Part shown: one piece after another, positions 1-12,100 of the stretch
Layout: each line of letters starts with the position of its first letter
Numbering within the stretch: the stretch's first letter is position 1
The notes under the pieces: generated by a model
Told to the model about the DNA's origin: nothing
The model's input: only the letters and a program-made list of their open reading frames with translations
Databases searched by the model: none
Translations under genes and position numbers: made by a program
Source: Plectrocnemia conspersa
Lineage: Eukaryota > Arthropoda > Insecta > Trichoptera > Polycentropodidae
Assembly (NCBI GenBank): GCA_009617715.1
Contig: VTFK01000174.1
Span: 682,001 to 746,000 of the forward strand
Reading direction: 5' to 3'
Length of the DNA stretch: 64,000 bases

Positions 1-1154
1 TATGAGGAAAGTGAGGCCTTTATTTGATCAGATGGATTCAATTGAAATCTTAATGGGTTCGTGTGGTCAATCTCCATTGGAATCTAACTGTATACATAGT
101 ATACAATTATTCAGCATCGTTAGATTACTGTATTTCTGCACGCTGTAATAACTTTGACCAGAGTACACGCACATCTGTGTTTTTAACTGTTCAGTTATTA
201 TCTTTCGCTAGCGACCGAAAGCGAAAGACGCAAGGCGTGCGTCCAGTTGGCAAAAAACGCTGGTACCAGGAAAGTGTGTCAGCATCGGAATACCTTCAAT
301 CGTACGATATTTTTTATGCATAGTGAAGAGTTATTATTAACATCGAGCGAGTGGGCCTCAATCGGTGCACAAAGAAAGATGACACGGTAATTTGATGACG
401 CACAAAGTGAGTGGATTCAAAGCAGCCAATGTAATAATTTATATTTAAAACGCAATCGTTAAATGTGTCGCTGTTCTAAAATAATCTCTATAATAATAAT
501 CTATAAAAATGCTAAGCACAAAAATGTTCCAACTTTTTATTGCGTCTGCACTAAATTAGTGCTACACGGACTTTCTCGTGTGACGGGCCGGTATTTTTTT
601 CAGAAGTGGTGAAACGCTCTTATTTTTACTACACTTTCAGGAATTTTAATACTAATATATATGTATATTTCAGAGAATTAAGGTTTTTGTGTTCATGATT
701 CAACCGCAATTTTATTTTAAAATACACACAATTCAAAAAATATTTATTTTTATTTATTCCTGTCGAGACCACCCATAATCGTTGGATGCGAAACAACAGA
801 CCAGCTATGCACCTTCGCACCGAGATCAATAATGCCGACACATATATTAAAGAAATGTATATAACTCCATGGTATATAAGCTGTAACGCTGCCATAATTA
901 AAACTTCCACTTCGTTTTCAACTTGGAATATACAGAAGCGTACAAAATAACGCATCACTTCTCATAAGAATTTTAGATGTATCAGTATTATTTAGAACTT
1001 TTATTACTCATTAAAGAGTGTGTATATTGTTTTAAGTGATTAACTAGCTAATTGACCGCCAACATCTGTGGTAAAATAATTATAAAAAAATATAATGGAA
1101 AATCGTCCATAATTTATTTTGAGAAATAAATATGGATATTACTATTCAAAATAA

Positions 1155-1375
1155 TATTTAAGAACGGAAAAATCAGTAACGTCTCAGACTAGTATATATG
1201 AAGTAGCGGGTTCGAGTCCCGACAGCAGAATTTTTATTTGTAAAAAAAAACGCTATTATTTCAAGTTCGGCCCTAGCTGCAGTGACATCTATTGATTAAT
1301 AATTATATTACACATAATTAACTTACCCAGTTGCAGATTTACTCCGTTGTAACGCATTGGGTTTACGCCTGATTT
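1155..1375 (+). repeat. tRNA-derived SINE, copy 1
   Basis: The head carries a pol III B-box-like string (gggttcgagtcccg) within a tRNA-like segment that begins near 'cgtctcagactagta'. The body contains 'gctgcagtgacatctattga', and the 3' end carries the tail motif 'gtaacgcattgggtttacgc'. All three blocks recur in the same order at 44345-44630 and, inverted, at 10516-10840, which defines a family. It is diverged and probably inactive. Confidence 0.75.
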
Positions 1376-1609
1376 AAAAACAATTTATCTGAATAAATTT
1401 TATTTTGTCGGTTATAAGCAATCCAAATTTTTACTTAAAAATAGAGAAAAATATAAAACAATTGGAATTAAAAAAATATATATTTAACAATTTTGACAAT
1501 CACTCAATCATATACGTTTAGAATTTTCGTTTGGGTAATAATTTGGTTACCGAAATGGATCAATTAAAGCAAAATGTGGACTGTTTTGAATTGTGAAAGA
1601 CATGCTCTC

Positions 1610-1870
1610 CGATGAGAGTAAAATAATTTTATACGGGCCAGATTGTAGCAAAGGTGGCAACTGTGTGAAATCCAGAAAGGCAAAATATATCTGGGGGTGC
1701 TTCTTTTATTCCATAATGGAAGGTACCACTTCTTCGACGGAATAGTGACTTCGGTAGATTATAAAAATGTCCTGAAATTGTTTTCATCTCTTAAACTTGG
1801 ACTATTTCTGCAACCTGTTATAAGGCAAAAATAGATAGTAATGACTTTTTTTATCAATTAGATGCAGTGA
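1610..1870 (+). repeat. Dispersed repeat family D, degraded copy
   Basis: Contains 'aaatccagaaaggcaaaata' followed by 'atctgggggtgc' and a 'attccataatggaaggta' block. Related strings in the same order occur at 31430-31860, 32120-32350 and 43262-43760. No coding capacity is visible. The element class is unknown. Confidence 0.5.
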
Positions 1871-2230
1871 AGATGAAATTGAAAAATAAATAAAATATTA
1901 CTTTCTTAAAATATTTCATAATAAGAATGTAAAAAAGTCTTAGACGGGCATTGGAATAGTCCTTAATTAAATCTACAGAATATAAGCCATAATTTAAAAA
2001 AAAAGCAAAAAAAAAATTATAGAAGTGATCGAAATAGTATGCCACGACGAATTGGACCACGAACTCGTTTATTAATTTCATGTTATTCCGTGTTTAACCC
2101 TTTTAAGTAGTGAGTTAATTTTGCGTATTTTTACATAATTATTTGTCTTTTAGGATTTTTATATCCATTTAGAAGCTCTTTAATATTTTTTTATAAAATT
2201 AATATAATAGCATAAAAATGCAGAACAAAC

Positions 2231-2545
2231 GTTCAAAACAATCTGGATTTTGAACGTGGCGCCGATAAAATTGACAAGTAACAAAATATTATATAAACAT
2301 AATGATTTTTATTTATAATTTAATTTACATACTTTTTAAATATTATTTGGCTTTTGTGATTTTTTACATCAATTCAGAGGCTCTCAAAATAAAATATTTT
2401 TGTTATATTCGTTTATTTCGTACTCTTTAATTTATTGGCATTATTTTCTATAAAAACTATTTGCATTAAATCAATTTAAAATCAATATTAATAAATACAT
2501 ATGTCAATTTTATCGGCGCCATACTTAAAATCAAGATTGTTATGA
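2231..2545. mobile_element. Fold-back (MITE-like) element with about 46-bp inverted ends
   Basis: The left end (2231-2276) contains 'gtggcgccgataaaattgac'. The right end (about 2500-2545) is its reverse complement with few mismatches, containing 'gtcaattttatcggcgcc'. The interior is AT-rich and non-coding. The size (about 315 bp) and terminal inverted repeats fit a miniature inverted-repeat transposable element. The parent family is not recognised, and flanking target duplications were not resolved. Confidence 0.65.
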
Positions 2546-2556
2546 ACAACTGTTTT

Positions 2557-2742
2557 GCATTTGGCTCTAACGTCTGCGAAAGTAGCTACCAACGTTTTGC
2601 TGCATACATTTTAAAACTTAGTTTTTTATCGACTTGCGTGTTGTAATTAGTGTTATCGGCGATACTGATAAACTGATGCTCGAGGAATACATTTTAAAAC
2701 GTATTTATGTAGCAGAACCTTCGTATTCGTTAGAGCCAAAAT
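2557..2742. mobile_element. Second fold-back element, imperfect inverted repeat
   Basis: The string 'tttggctctaacg' at 2557 pairs with 'cgttagagccaaa' at about 2730. Inside these, further complementary segments ('tgctgcatacattttaaaac' against a diverged inverse) continue the stem. It is non-coding and lies directly next to the 2231-2545 element. Confidence 0.5.
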
Positions 2743-2769
2743 CAGAACATATTCATACCTGAACATTAT

Positions 2770-2870
2770 TTCTGAGCGTGGCGCCAATAGAGTAAAGAAT
2801 ATCATATATATGTACAATATATACATTCTTTACTCTATGCTGGCGCCTATAAAATTGACGTGTACAAAGA
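2770..2870. repeat. Short hairpin flanked by ggcgcc boxes
   Basis: The arms 'ggcgccaatagagtaaagaa' and 'ttctttactctatgctggcg' are close reverse complements around an AT-rich loop. The sequence after the right arm ('cctataaaattgacgtg') resembles the end of the element at 2231. This may be a truncated or rearranged member of that family. Confidence 0.5.
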
Positions 2871-2949
2871 TATTATACATATAATGCCTTTTATTCATTA
2901 TTTCTATACTTATATATGTAAATATATACCTATACCTCAAAACAGCGAA

Positions 2950-4504
2950 AGATCAACTACCGTTCAAATGGTTAAGCAGTATTGAAGGCTAAAAGGGGTT
3001 CAACACAATATTTTACGTAATTACATATTAGTAATATACGATTTAAAAAATATTTTTTACTGCTTATTTTAATTACCATGTTTCTTAAATTACTTTTATA
3101 AATTTAATAAAAAAAAATTGCACGATACTGTACGACGATTCAGTGGAGCTATGCTGAATCGACCGAGACGATCCTTATAAAAGCATCGGCTTTCACTTCG
3201 ACCGTCTGATCTGGTCCAGCTGAGCAGTTATTCCGAATCTACAAGAGTTCGACTCGATCTTACGACTTTGAGACTAGCTACAACATATACATAAATTATT
3301 GTTTCCGCATGTTTAAACATTCCTAATAAAAATATTCTATAGGGATTGAATTTAAACACATGGCTCTAGAATGGTTAACGATAAAAACACACTACGTAAA
3401 TATTATTCTTTTAACAAAATTATTTGTTTGGTCTATTTTTGCACGACACATTTATAAATTAAAAATTTAAATATTTGGTTAATTACTTAACAGTATTAAA
3501 TTACTTTACCAAATTTTAATATAACTTTAATTCAAAAAGCATTATCAATTAGATTAGGTTACATTAACACAATATGCAGTTTATATAAAAAAAACCCATA
3601 TGATTAATATGAAATTTATTGACTAAAAACATCACAAAGGCAAACAACTTTTGGAGAAACCTGATTTTGGGCGCCGTATAATAAACACAACATACCAAAT
3701 TTCGGTACCGTTATATAACAACAAACAAAAAAAAAAACAAGACTGGAGATTTTACTTTTCAACTATAACTGTCGTCTAACTTTTACTTTTGCACAGTGTC
3801 ACGGTCAGCAGACCGCAGTATTGTTTTTATTGTAATATATAAAATCAACTTTCAAAAAGAATCTCTCCATATCTAGGCGGTAGTTTCGGATTCGTTTATC
3901 AATATTCAACGCGTCGAAAGTTGACATTCATTAAATACAATCGAATTTATACTATTCCGACGTGTGTCTATTTGATAAGAATTTCAATCAATTTAAGTAT
4001 GTTAATGACCGTTGAATGTTATCTAAACAGTAGTATTGTGGAATTTATTTATATAAATAATTGCAGGTACGAAAGATTAGAGTTTATTTATAAAAAGTTA
4101 TTTACTTTGATTTTTGTCGATTATTTAATATTTATTAAACTTGAATGAACTTACAACTATGCACATAAAATTAGCATGCAAACAATACAATTAAGCGTAA
4201 CTATCAAAAATAGCAAAAAATACACTGGATTGGTTTTACGACTCAATCGAAAGACAATTTTTGCCAAAAAGATAAAATAACTCGATTTCCATGCTACAAG
4301 CTGATTTCGGCTGTATCGTTAGTTGAATAATTATTGATTACATTTTGAACTGGTATTGAATTTTTTTGAAAAGGTAACGAGGCAGTTGAAATCGGCATCG
4401 AGTTATTGTCGTACAGCGTAAACAGCTCTAACTACTAATCACATAATGTAAAAGCAAAACGACAGCAATAAGTGAGAGAGAGAGAGAGAGACGATATGCT
4501 ATAC
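2950..4504. other. Gene-free AT-rich stretch with one GC-richer island
   Basis: No supported exon. A less A/T-biased island at about 3120-3260 contains TATAAAAG (3176-3183, plus) and resembles a small TATA promoter or a non-coding first exon, but no coding sequence follows it. The rest is AT-rich and could be the first intron of the minus-strand SAP-domain gene. Confidence 0.4.
4473..4492. repeat. GA dinucleotide microsatellite
   Basis: An uninterrupted run of about nine to ten GA units lies about 12 bases beyond the predicted donor site of the SAP-domain exon, within its putative intron. Confidence 0.9.
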
Positions 4505-4678
4505 CAAGTCGCTTTTGTTGCCTGACGTTTTCTGGCCCCTCTTTCGACATTCAACCTTTAGTTGCTCTTTAGTCATAGAGGCCAAACACTCCGGATCGGG
4601 TTCGTTCGGGCGCTGTGGAGGCTCGCGCGGCAGTTGAAACTTAGCGCCGCCTCCGCGCCGAAAACTTTTACCCGCCAT
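4505..4678 (-). CDS. SAP-domain protein, first coding exon (partial)
   Basis: An open frame from ATG at 4678 encodes 58 residues before a possible donor (GTATAG; if unspliced, a stop follows after one more codon). The N-terminus is basic and glycine/arginine-rich (MAGKSFRRGGG), followed by a Pro/Arg linker. Residues about 34-58 (ASMTKEQLKVECRKRGQKTS plus GNKSDL) match the first helix, turn and start of the second helix of a SAP motif, a nucleic-acid-binding fold in chromatin and RNA-processing proteins. The motif breaks off where its second helix should continue, which argues for splicing to a downstream exon not found here (possibly outside the window). The exon is strikingly GC-rich against its surroundings. 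The specific family member is not identified. The donor is weak, so a pseudogene or retro-fragment is possible. Confidence 0.6.
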
Positions 4679-5335
4679 ACGTAGGAAACTATGCGTTATA
4701 AAATAAATTACACTACATCTTGTTAATCGTATGATTTTTGAACACGACGAGGAGCCTACGACACTACGTTTATATATTCATCTGCATTTGTATCGATTTG
4801 TTTGACGTTCAATTCTTATTTTTTCTATAATAATAATAAATAGACTGCAGATTAGGATAATAGGCTCCTCGACGCGAACTGCAGCGTTTTGAAATCATGC
4901 ATTGCGTTTACATCGACGTTACTCTCGATGTAAATATTGCTGAAGCTCGAAGTAAAACAAAATATGATATAATATAAAATATGAACGCATAGCATTCAAT
5001 CGAAGGGCAACGCTCCAAAACTGACGTGGTGAATTGATCCGTCAGAATGATTAAGGTTCGATTTGATCAATTAGAAGGGCGGCACGCAAGTCGCGCGTTA
5101 CGCGGGCGCGCACTGTCGGTCGCTCGGGGACGAGACGAGCTCGCGTGACCTTTATTTTCACTCGCTTTCGGTACAAATGTGGTATAAATTCATTTAAGTC
5201 CGAACCTGACAGCCGATGGAGACACCGCGACCGCACCGTAGGGAGGTGCGCGCACACTGACACGCGAGTGCTCGAATCGCGGACTCGATGTAACGAGTAC
5301 GCTCGTTATTTTGCAAAGCCTACGGAATTACTATA
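4679..5335 (-). promoter_or_regulatory. GC/CpG-rich upstream region of the SAP-domain exon
   Basis: Two blocks with many CpG dinucleotides lie upstream of the minus-strand ATG at 4678. One is adjacent (about 4590-4680) and one covers 5070-5300. Such islands stand out in an AT-rich genome and probably hold the promoter and 5' UTR, possibly shared with an unseen plus-strand transcript. A TATAAAT lies at about 5192. Short open frames on both strands here have no recognisable family and are best explained by GC content. Confidence 0.35.
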
Positions 5336-7424
5336 AAATCTACGATAAATTAATACCTGTACCTATATCTTTTAGCCCCTTCACTGCGGTTATTACTTTA
5401 ACGTATCACTTCCAAATGTACTTATATGTAGAGAAGAACCTATTTATGCCATAAGTTATTTCAATAAATTTAAGTGTTTTTCAATCTTAAATTATTCAAC
5501 AAAAATATATATTACAAAGCCCAAAGATTCATTACACCTTTATGTAACCAATGTTTACTGGTGACATCCGCGGTCAAGAGTTAATAAGCAGTAAATAGTG
5601 TTTTATTATAAAGCATAACGCGGCAATTATATTATTGTTAATTTTTTTAAAGTAAACGTTGACTTTTCACCGGTCCTTCGAAGCTCTATTTCCTTTTAAA
5701 GAAGACGATTTTGCTTAGTTTGTATTTTGGACTTCAAAAACTAATTATAGTTCTAAAACTATACTTAGTTTTAGAAGTTTCATTAGGTTAGGTCTGGGTT
5801 TGAACACGAAATTTTTGCAACTGTCAAACTGAATTTCAGAGCTATTTTAGAGCAGCATATAATTTCACCACCGCATATCAGTTAAATTAAATTTTTGCTA
5901 GTAGAAATATATATGTACTGATAAAAATGTATTTAAACTTCACTATTGAAAATAGAACTTTACCGAAAAATACACATTCATTGTAACATTTAAAATAAGC
6001 ATGTAATTGTATATATTACTTGGCATATTGTTTCTTACGCACTTTAGGAGATCATAAAATTCATCCTTTTCTTTTACCGATTTGTCTTCCGTAGATGGAT
6101 GCGCACATATAAGGCTGTAATTTATGAATTTTTCCCTTATTATATTACAAATTAAATTATATGATAATATATGTAAGTGAACGGTGGACGAGGCACCATC
6201 GGCCGTTATTTTCCCGTCAAGGTCCACCAAAGTAATATGCCGCCCTCTGTTTCGTCAAGTTTTGGCTACTATAAATTAATTAATAAATAGCTCCCCTACA
6301 TTTCTTTTTTATAAATTTTGTGAATAATATCTCCCTGCTGTTGATCTAGAAAAAACAGGAAATGCTAGAAGAGTAAAACTTTTAGCAATTGGAATAGGTG
6401 TCGGCATTATGTGCTATAGACCCAGGTTTTTCATAAAATACAGTTTTAATCCACCAATAGATTCTCCCCACTCTCAACCTTGAAAAATACTAATGTAGAT
6501 TTTATATTATCATATAATGGCTAAAAACCCCTACTAAATCTATTTAGTCTCCCTATTGTAAAATATAAGAATATATTCCCTAAAAGAACGAAACAATTTA
6601 TTTTTCATTGAATCTCACTATTATTTGATTATATGTACTTTTTATATGCAAATATTTTTAAGTCAGCTTTTACGGAGCGAGCCATTTAATTTCATGTTTT
6701 CAAACTATAAAAAATCTCAGTGTTCGGTCGAAATTGAAGAAAGTATTTAATTTAAAAACATAACCTTTAATATAAACGACAAACTCTTTAATAATTTTTG
6801 ACCAACATCAAATGAAATTAGATATTGATTAATAAAATAAAACAGATTTTTTTGTATAAATATATATCTATATCAATTGCAGTCGAAACAACGGATATAA
6901 AAGCTACATACGACCGAAAACATCAGCTGTCTAAATATGTATTTATTAGTGCCAAAAATGTGTATAATGGTAGCTAATATGGAGCAGCAATTAAAGTTTT
7001 TTGTCTGGTTGTGGAATATTTTGATTTAACTGAAGGGTATACGCTATTTCTATGAACATGGCAGAGGGTATACAAATCACTGAATATTATTGAATGAATT
7101 ATTATTATATATTTGTGAAACTATTGCGTGAGTCAGCGTGGTCGAACTTATTTTTCGGGAGCCATGCAAAAGGGTAGGTAATTGAAAAGTCAGTTCTTGC
7201 CACCTTAATTTTTTTACTAAAATTGTCAATAAAGAAATATTCAAAACCTTATCAAATATTTGAAATCATTTTTTCTTGGTGCTAACATCAGCTATTATTT
7301 AATTAAAAATATATGCTACAATTTATTCGGTAATAAAATGATACATTTTTATATTTATAACATGGGCAATATAAAAGTTGTTATGATATTATTTTCCAAC
7401 AATTCAAATCCACAAAAAAGCAAG
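5336..7424. other. Intergenic AT-rich stretch
   Basis: No gene recognised. A dispersed repeat lies at 5690-5945. A 95-codon minus-strand frame (5943-6230) has A/T-driven composition and no splice or start context that would support it. Confidence 0.5.
5690..5945 (+). repeat. Dispersed repeat family E, copy 1
   Basis: Contains 'attaggttaggtctgggttt' and 'gcaactgtcaaactgaattt'. Its reverse complement occurs at 30645-30790. The right half (agagcagcatataatttcac onward) recurs at about 48255-48370. It is non-coding and of unknown class. Confidence 0.6.
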
Positions 7425-8940
7425 ATGGATGTCGGTACGTAATAAATGCTTGTAACTTAAGTGTGAAATATACCATCCATTATCCATTGATTACAGTGGC
7501 GCCAAACCACTTTTACCAAAGACGCGACTCCGACCAAGCGAAATACATCGAAATGAAAATCAACAAAATATTACTGAAAAAGTACATCTGCCACAAGCGC
7601 AAAATGAAATATCATTTCGCTTACACCGTTCTTTATATGGTGTTTGCAATATCAATTTTGTATATTCTATATTTTCAAGTAAGTTATATAGAGTACTGAA
7701 ATGTTAATTGATACAACATAGTTTAATTTAAAATTAAACTTAGGCCATCAAATGTCCCATATGCGAACCATGCAAACTAGCAGCGATACAAAATAGTAAA
7801 ATGGGCGAATTTCCTAAGCCTGATTACGCACTTAAATCCACAGGTTTGTATTCACTTCTCACATTTGTATGTCTAAATTATAGTTGTCCTAAGAATATGT
7901 TTCATTTTGTTATATATTATGTAAATTGGTACAGTAGTGAGAGAAAAAGACAAATATTTTTAAATTAAAATAATATTTACATTCGTATTTCAAAACCGAC
8001 TGGATACAAAGGATTCTGACCCTTACCTTTAATACAAAAATTTCTGATGTTTTAAAATTCAGGCAGAAATGATCCGTTTTGTTCTCAACATTCGCAGCAT
8101 TTCACAAAGACGTAAAAATGTTAAAACATGAGTATTATGAGCGGCATTCCAGAGCTTATTTTATAACAATATATAATTATTAAAGAATACTGTGGTGAAA
8201 AAGTAGTATCTACACTTTAAGATAGATTTTTTTATATTAAAGAAGCTTGATAATAAATTGAAATTTATTAGTCTGATATATGTTTTAAATAACACATTTT
8301 CAGGAGGCAAAATTGTGCGCGTCTTAACAGCCAATACGTATATTGTATATGAACAATCAATTTATAATAATTGGATATCAAATATATACAAAAAAATTAC
8401 TGTAAATCACGAAGAGAAAGCTTCGATTATATTAGAAGTATATAAGTATGAATAAAATATAATTTCTCATTCTGTGTAGGTTGTAAAACTGCATTACAAT
8501 TTCAGCCGGATATCAACCCTGGAAATTGTTGGGCCTTCTACGGCGACAACGGTGCCGTGATCGTAAAACTGTTCGGTCGTATTTACATTTCAGGCTTAAC
8601 ACTGGAACATACCCGAACGGATATTTCACCTACGTTGGAAATATCATCCGCACCAAGAAGATTTACTCTGACCGTAAATGACTTTTAAAAACATGTGTTA
8701 TTGTGGATTAAATATCATTTTTTTCTTTAGGGTTTGATTCGTGGAGATGACAAGGAAGGATTTGAATTTGGAAGCTTTGAATACGAAATAAATGGAAGTC
8801 CATCTCAATATTTTGACGTCAATCAGTACTCTTCCTCAGCTTTTGAATATGTAAAATTGAACTTTACATCAAATTGGGGTAAAAAGGAATACACTTGTGT
8901 TTATAGAATACAAATTCATGGTGATTTAGAGGTGTTATGA
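7425..8940 (+). CDS. SUN-domain nuclear-envelope protein (SPAG4-like)
   Basis: Six exons join in phase: 7425-7434, 7497-7678, 7744-7843, 8304-8437, 8506-8673 and 8731-8940, giving 267 residues. Residues 1-41 are a short basic nucleoplasmic segment, about 44-63 a single membrane span (AYTVLYMVFAISILYILYF), then a short lumenal linker with CPICEPC. The SUN domain runs from DYALKSTGGKI to the end. Its hallmarks are PGNCWAF, ISSAPRRFTL, a FEFGSFEY strand and SNWGKKEYTCVYRIQIHG. SUN domains bind KASH peptides in the perinuclear space to form LINC bridges. The short length, without a long coiled coil, resembles SPAG4/SUN3-type germline SUN proteins; testis expression is an inference from family. 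The ATG is chosen because exon 1 ends at a strong donor (GTACGT); in-frame Mets upstream could lengthen the N-terminus. Confidence 0.85.
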
Positions 8941-9192
8941 AATTTTTATGTTAGACTCGGCATAGGATTGGTGAGAGTTAAAGACGAATTTATTTTATTA
9001 CTTATGTAATTAAAATGATGTGCAAAATATACATTAATTTTTACGTCATATGATAACTTATTTTTTTTGTTGTAATTTTCGTCCGAGTTGTTTCTGTATT
9101 AGTGAAACATGTTCGTCGTCACTTGATGATACACTGTAAAAATAATGGACTTGAGTCTACATTTACAAATAAAAATGCTTTTACTACTGCTT

Positions 9193-12100
9193 ACCTATCG
9201 CTAGATTCAGAATCGGTTGCTGCTATAGTAATGTTGGAGAGGACTTTTTTAGTCTTAATTAAGACTTCTTCATCGCTAGAACTGTCTTTTATCATAGACA
9301 TGGCCTAAAAATATTTTTAAGGTAATAATCTTTATTTGAAAGGTACATTAATATACATATATCAGTGACAGTGTATTCGTATAAGCTATGAAAGTGTCAC
9401 TTTAACTGTATAAATAATTTAATAACTATTAAACATAATTTGTTTGAATTTAATTATTAATCTAAAAAAATGTTACTTTTATTTTGTGCGAGCGACCGTG
9501 AGATAAGAGTGAAGCTTGCAGATGTAAAGTCTGATATCGTTACATCATTAAGCTCTGGGTTTTACAAACATGGATATGCAAAGGCTGCATTTGATACAAA
9601 ACAGAAATTTGAGTTTATATAACCATACTATATCATATTATATTAGCATAAAATTTTATAAGTTATTCGATTAAAAAATTTAGCAATTATTCAGTCATTA
9701 CACCCGTGGCTTTGCTCAACCCTTTCCCGGTAATACCCAAGTTAATTCGGAAATTTGAATTTTGTAAATTCTTATCTCAAAAATCAGCAACTTTACGAGA
9801 AAATTATCGTAGCATTTTTTTGTTAAAAATTAAATTCGTACGAATTTTTTAAATGTTTTACAACAGTTGCATATTTTTATACTTCCGCATAGGAAAGGAT
9901 GCGTCCGTGCAAGAAGTTTTTGAGTCATTTTTAAAAAAGTACTGTGCACTGCCATCGATATATATTATATATTGTAATATACTTGAGATTTTTCGTGACA
10001 TATCGTATGTAGTATTGTTTCTTCATCGCTGCTAGACATAGACAAAGACGACTCTGATTCAGAGCTTTCTTCAATTTGTACGGGCTTTTATTATTTTTGG
10101 TTGTCTTCTTATTTATAGTTTTACCTTTAGCCTTGCCTAAAATATTGTAATATCAGATACATTGTTATTCTTCAATTGCTTTGATAAATCTCATAAAAAT
10201 TTACCTTTGTCTTCTTTATCGGCGACTTTGTTCAACTCATTCTCTAGCTTCCTATTTGACTTCCCTTTCACTGAACGTTTTTCTGGTTTCTGAGCCGGTG
10301 TCTTTTGAACAGAGCCAGTGTTTCTTCTTGTTCTTATGCCAGGAGTAGCAACCGGTGTACTAACATTTGGCTGCTTGCCTGGTCGAGGTGTTCTCGTCGA
10401 TCGCCTAATTGCTCGATTTGCAACATCCGATGCTAAAGTATATCAAAATTAATAAAAAAATATTATGTTAAAAGTTGTAATTATTTTTATTAAATCTTTC
10501 GTTGTGAAAACTTGACAGGCGTAAGCCTAATACGTTACAAAGGGATAAATCTGTACCAACTGAGTCAATCAATCAGATATAATGAATACCCACAAGTAAG
10601 TATTAACACCACCAGACTGAAAGTCTGGGAATCGGTGATATCTATTGTACATTTTAATAATTATAAATTATTATGTTTAATACAATTTATAACCAATAGA
10701 TGTCACTGCAGCTGGGACCGGTTTTTTTAAGAGCACATTTTTAATTATAAATAAAAATCCGAGTGTTGCTGCCGGGGCTCAAAACCGCAACCTCAGAGTT
10801 ACTAGTTACGGACTATGCCATTCCGTTCTTATTTAATATAAAAGTTAATCATACTTTTTAATTTAGTGTTGCGCGAAATTCTCACAAAATTCACAGTTGT
10901 CATGAATCAGGCGGCAAAAAAACGACCTATCAATTAAGTGTTAATATAAATTAATATCTAAATAAATTAATGTCTAAATTAAATTAAGAATCTAGCGAAA
11001 AATATATTAGAATTGAAATAAATATACAGCAACAAATTAAATGGTAAAATTTTAATACTTTGGGTCAGAATAAAACAGGGATGCCATTTTCATTTAACCA
11101 TTAGCCATTTTCAATTTGTCGATAGGCTAATTATTCTGTTGATTGGATGTCACAGAGAAGGCTGAAAACAAGAAGAGAAGACATTAAGGAGATCCAGAAC
11201 AACGGCTAAATCACGTAAATCTACAAGTAATTATGCCTGATGTGCATAAAACATATAAGGATTGCGTTGTTTGCGATTAAGAATATTAAATTAATAATAA
11301 CATTAGATAAAATCATCAAACTATTTTTTTTGTAATAATAATTTCATAAATAAAATATCACCACCAAATGACGTCGCTGTATACATACCTGTAATTGCTA
11401 TAATCTTTGTGGGAGGCGAAGAAGGCGAAATCGAAGCAGCTTCTTTACCGGAGCTAGCGTTAGAATTCGGCGATGAGGATACAGCGCAATCGATATTAAA
11501 AGTGACACTTCCTCTTTCGGAATTCTGAGATGTTCTATTGCTCGTCAAAGTGAGATTTTGGGCGTTCGGCTCAGGAGCATTGGAATTTTTTACTGTATAA
11601 GGAAAGAAAGGCTTAATTTTTTAATTTTCCAATATTTTATACGATACTAACGTTAGTATTTACCTAAATCAAAGGTAATCGCTAAGCTCGCGTCTTCGGG
11701 TAGAGTTTCAAGTCCAGGATTTGTCGATTGCCTTTGTTCCAACGCATCTATAGCAATTGCCAAGACAGCTTGAAATCTTGTCATGTTTCTATAAGAATTC
11801 TTATCGGAGACGGTCTGCAACAGAGCATGTAATCAAATTATTGAACACTAATTAATTTATATTCGTAAAATGACAACCTTTATTATGGTAGTAGCCGAAC
11901 GTAACAAATCTTGACATAAATCCATCGTACTAGGCGGTGTGAGGAGTGCTAGAGCGCGACATAAAATTGATTCCGTCATTTCAGCTCCTCTTTCGAGAGC
12001 GTTAATGATCAAGACGCATAGATTTGAATGTACATTACGTGCCTGAAATTGAATAGACGAATAAGAACAATATATACTACGAGTAGAAGAACGACAAACT

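Larger units (their letters stand above)
1..2230. other. AT-rich stretch without a recognised gene
   Basis: No exon with both coding character and splice signals was found on either strand. The segment holds one tRNA-like SINE (1155-1375) and a degraded dispersed repeat (about 1610-1870). A short open frame at 2-145 and an 86-codon frame at 63-323 (plus) contain some less A/T-biased codons, but no family is recognisable. It may be intron or downstream sequence of the SAP-domain gene that starts at 4678 on the minus strand. Confidence 0.5.

Noticed and set aside
63..323. 86-codon plus-strand frame with a Lys/Arg-rich end (RKRKTQGVRPVGKKRW).
   Set aside because: No recognisable domain, no splice context, and no conserved pattern; the surrounding DNA is repeat-rich. 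Kept only as a remark.
1190..1235. tRNA gene suggested by B-box 'gggttcgagtcccg'.
   Set aside because: No intact acceptor stem or cloverleaf could be drawn. The sequence is the head of a dispersed SINE.
5051..5336. Opposing 63- and 70-codon frames in the GC-rich block.
   Set aside because: Both frames are explained by CpG-rich composition, and Arg-rich content on both strands is typical of non-coding GC-rich DNA.
9193..9304. Possible separate small gene (MSMIKDSSSDEE...).
   Set aside because: It begins right after an acceptor and is acidic like condensin tails, so it was treated as a tentative last Cap-G exon instead.
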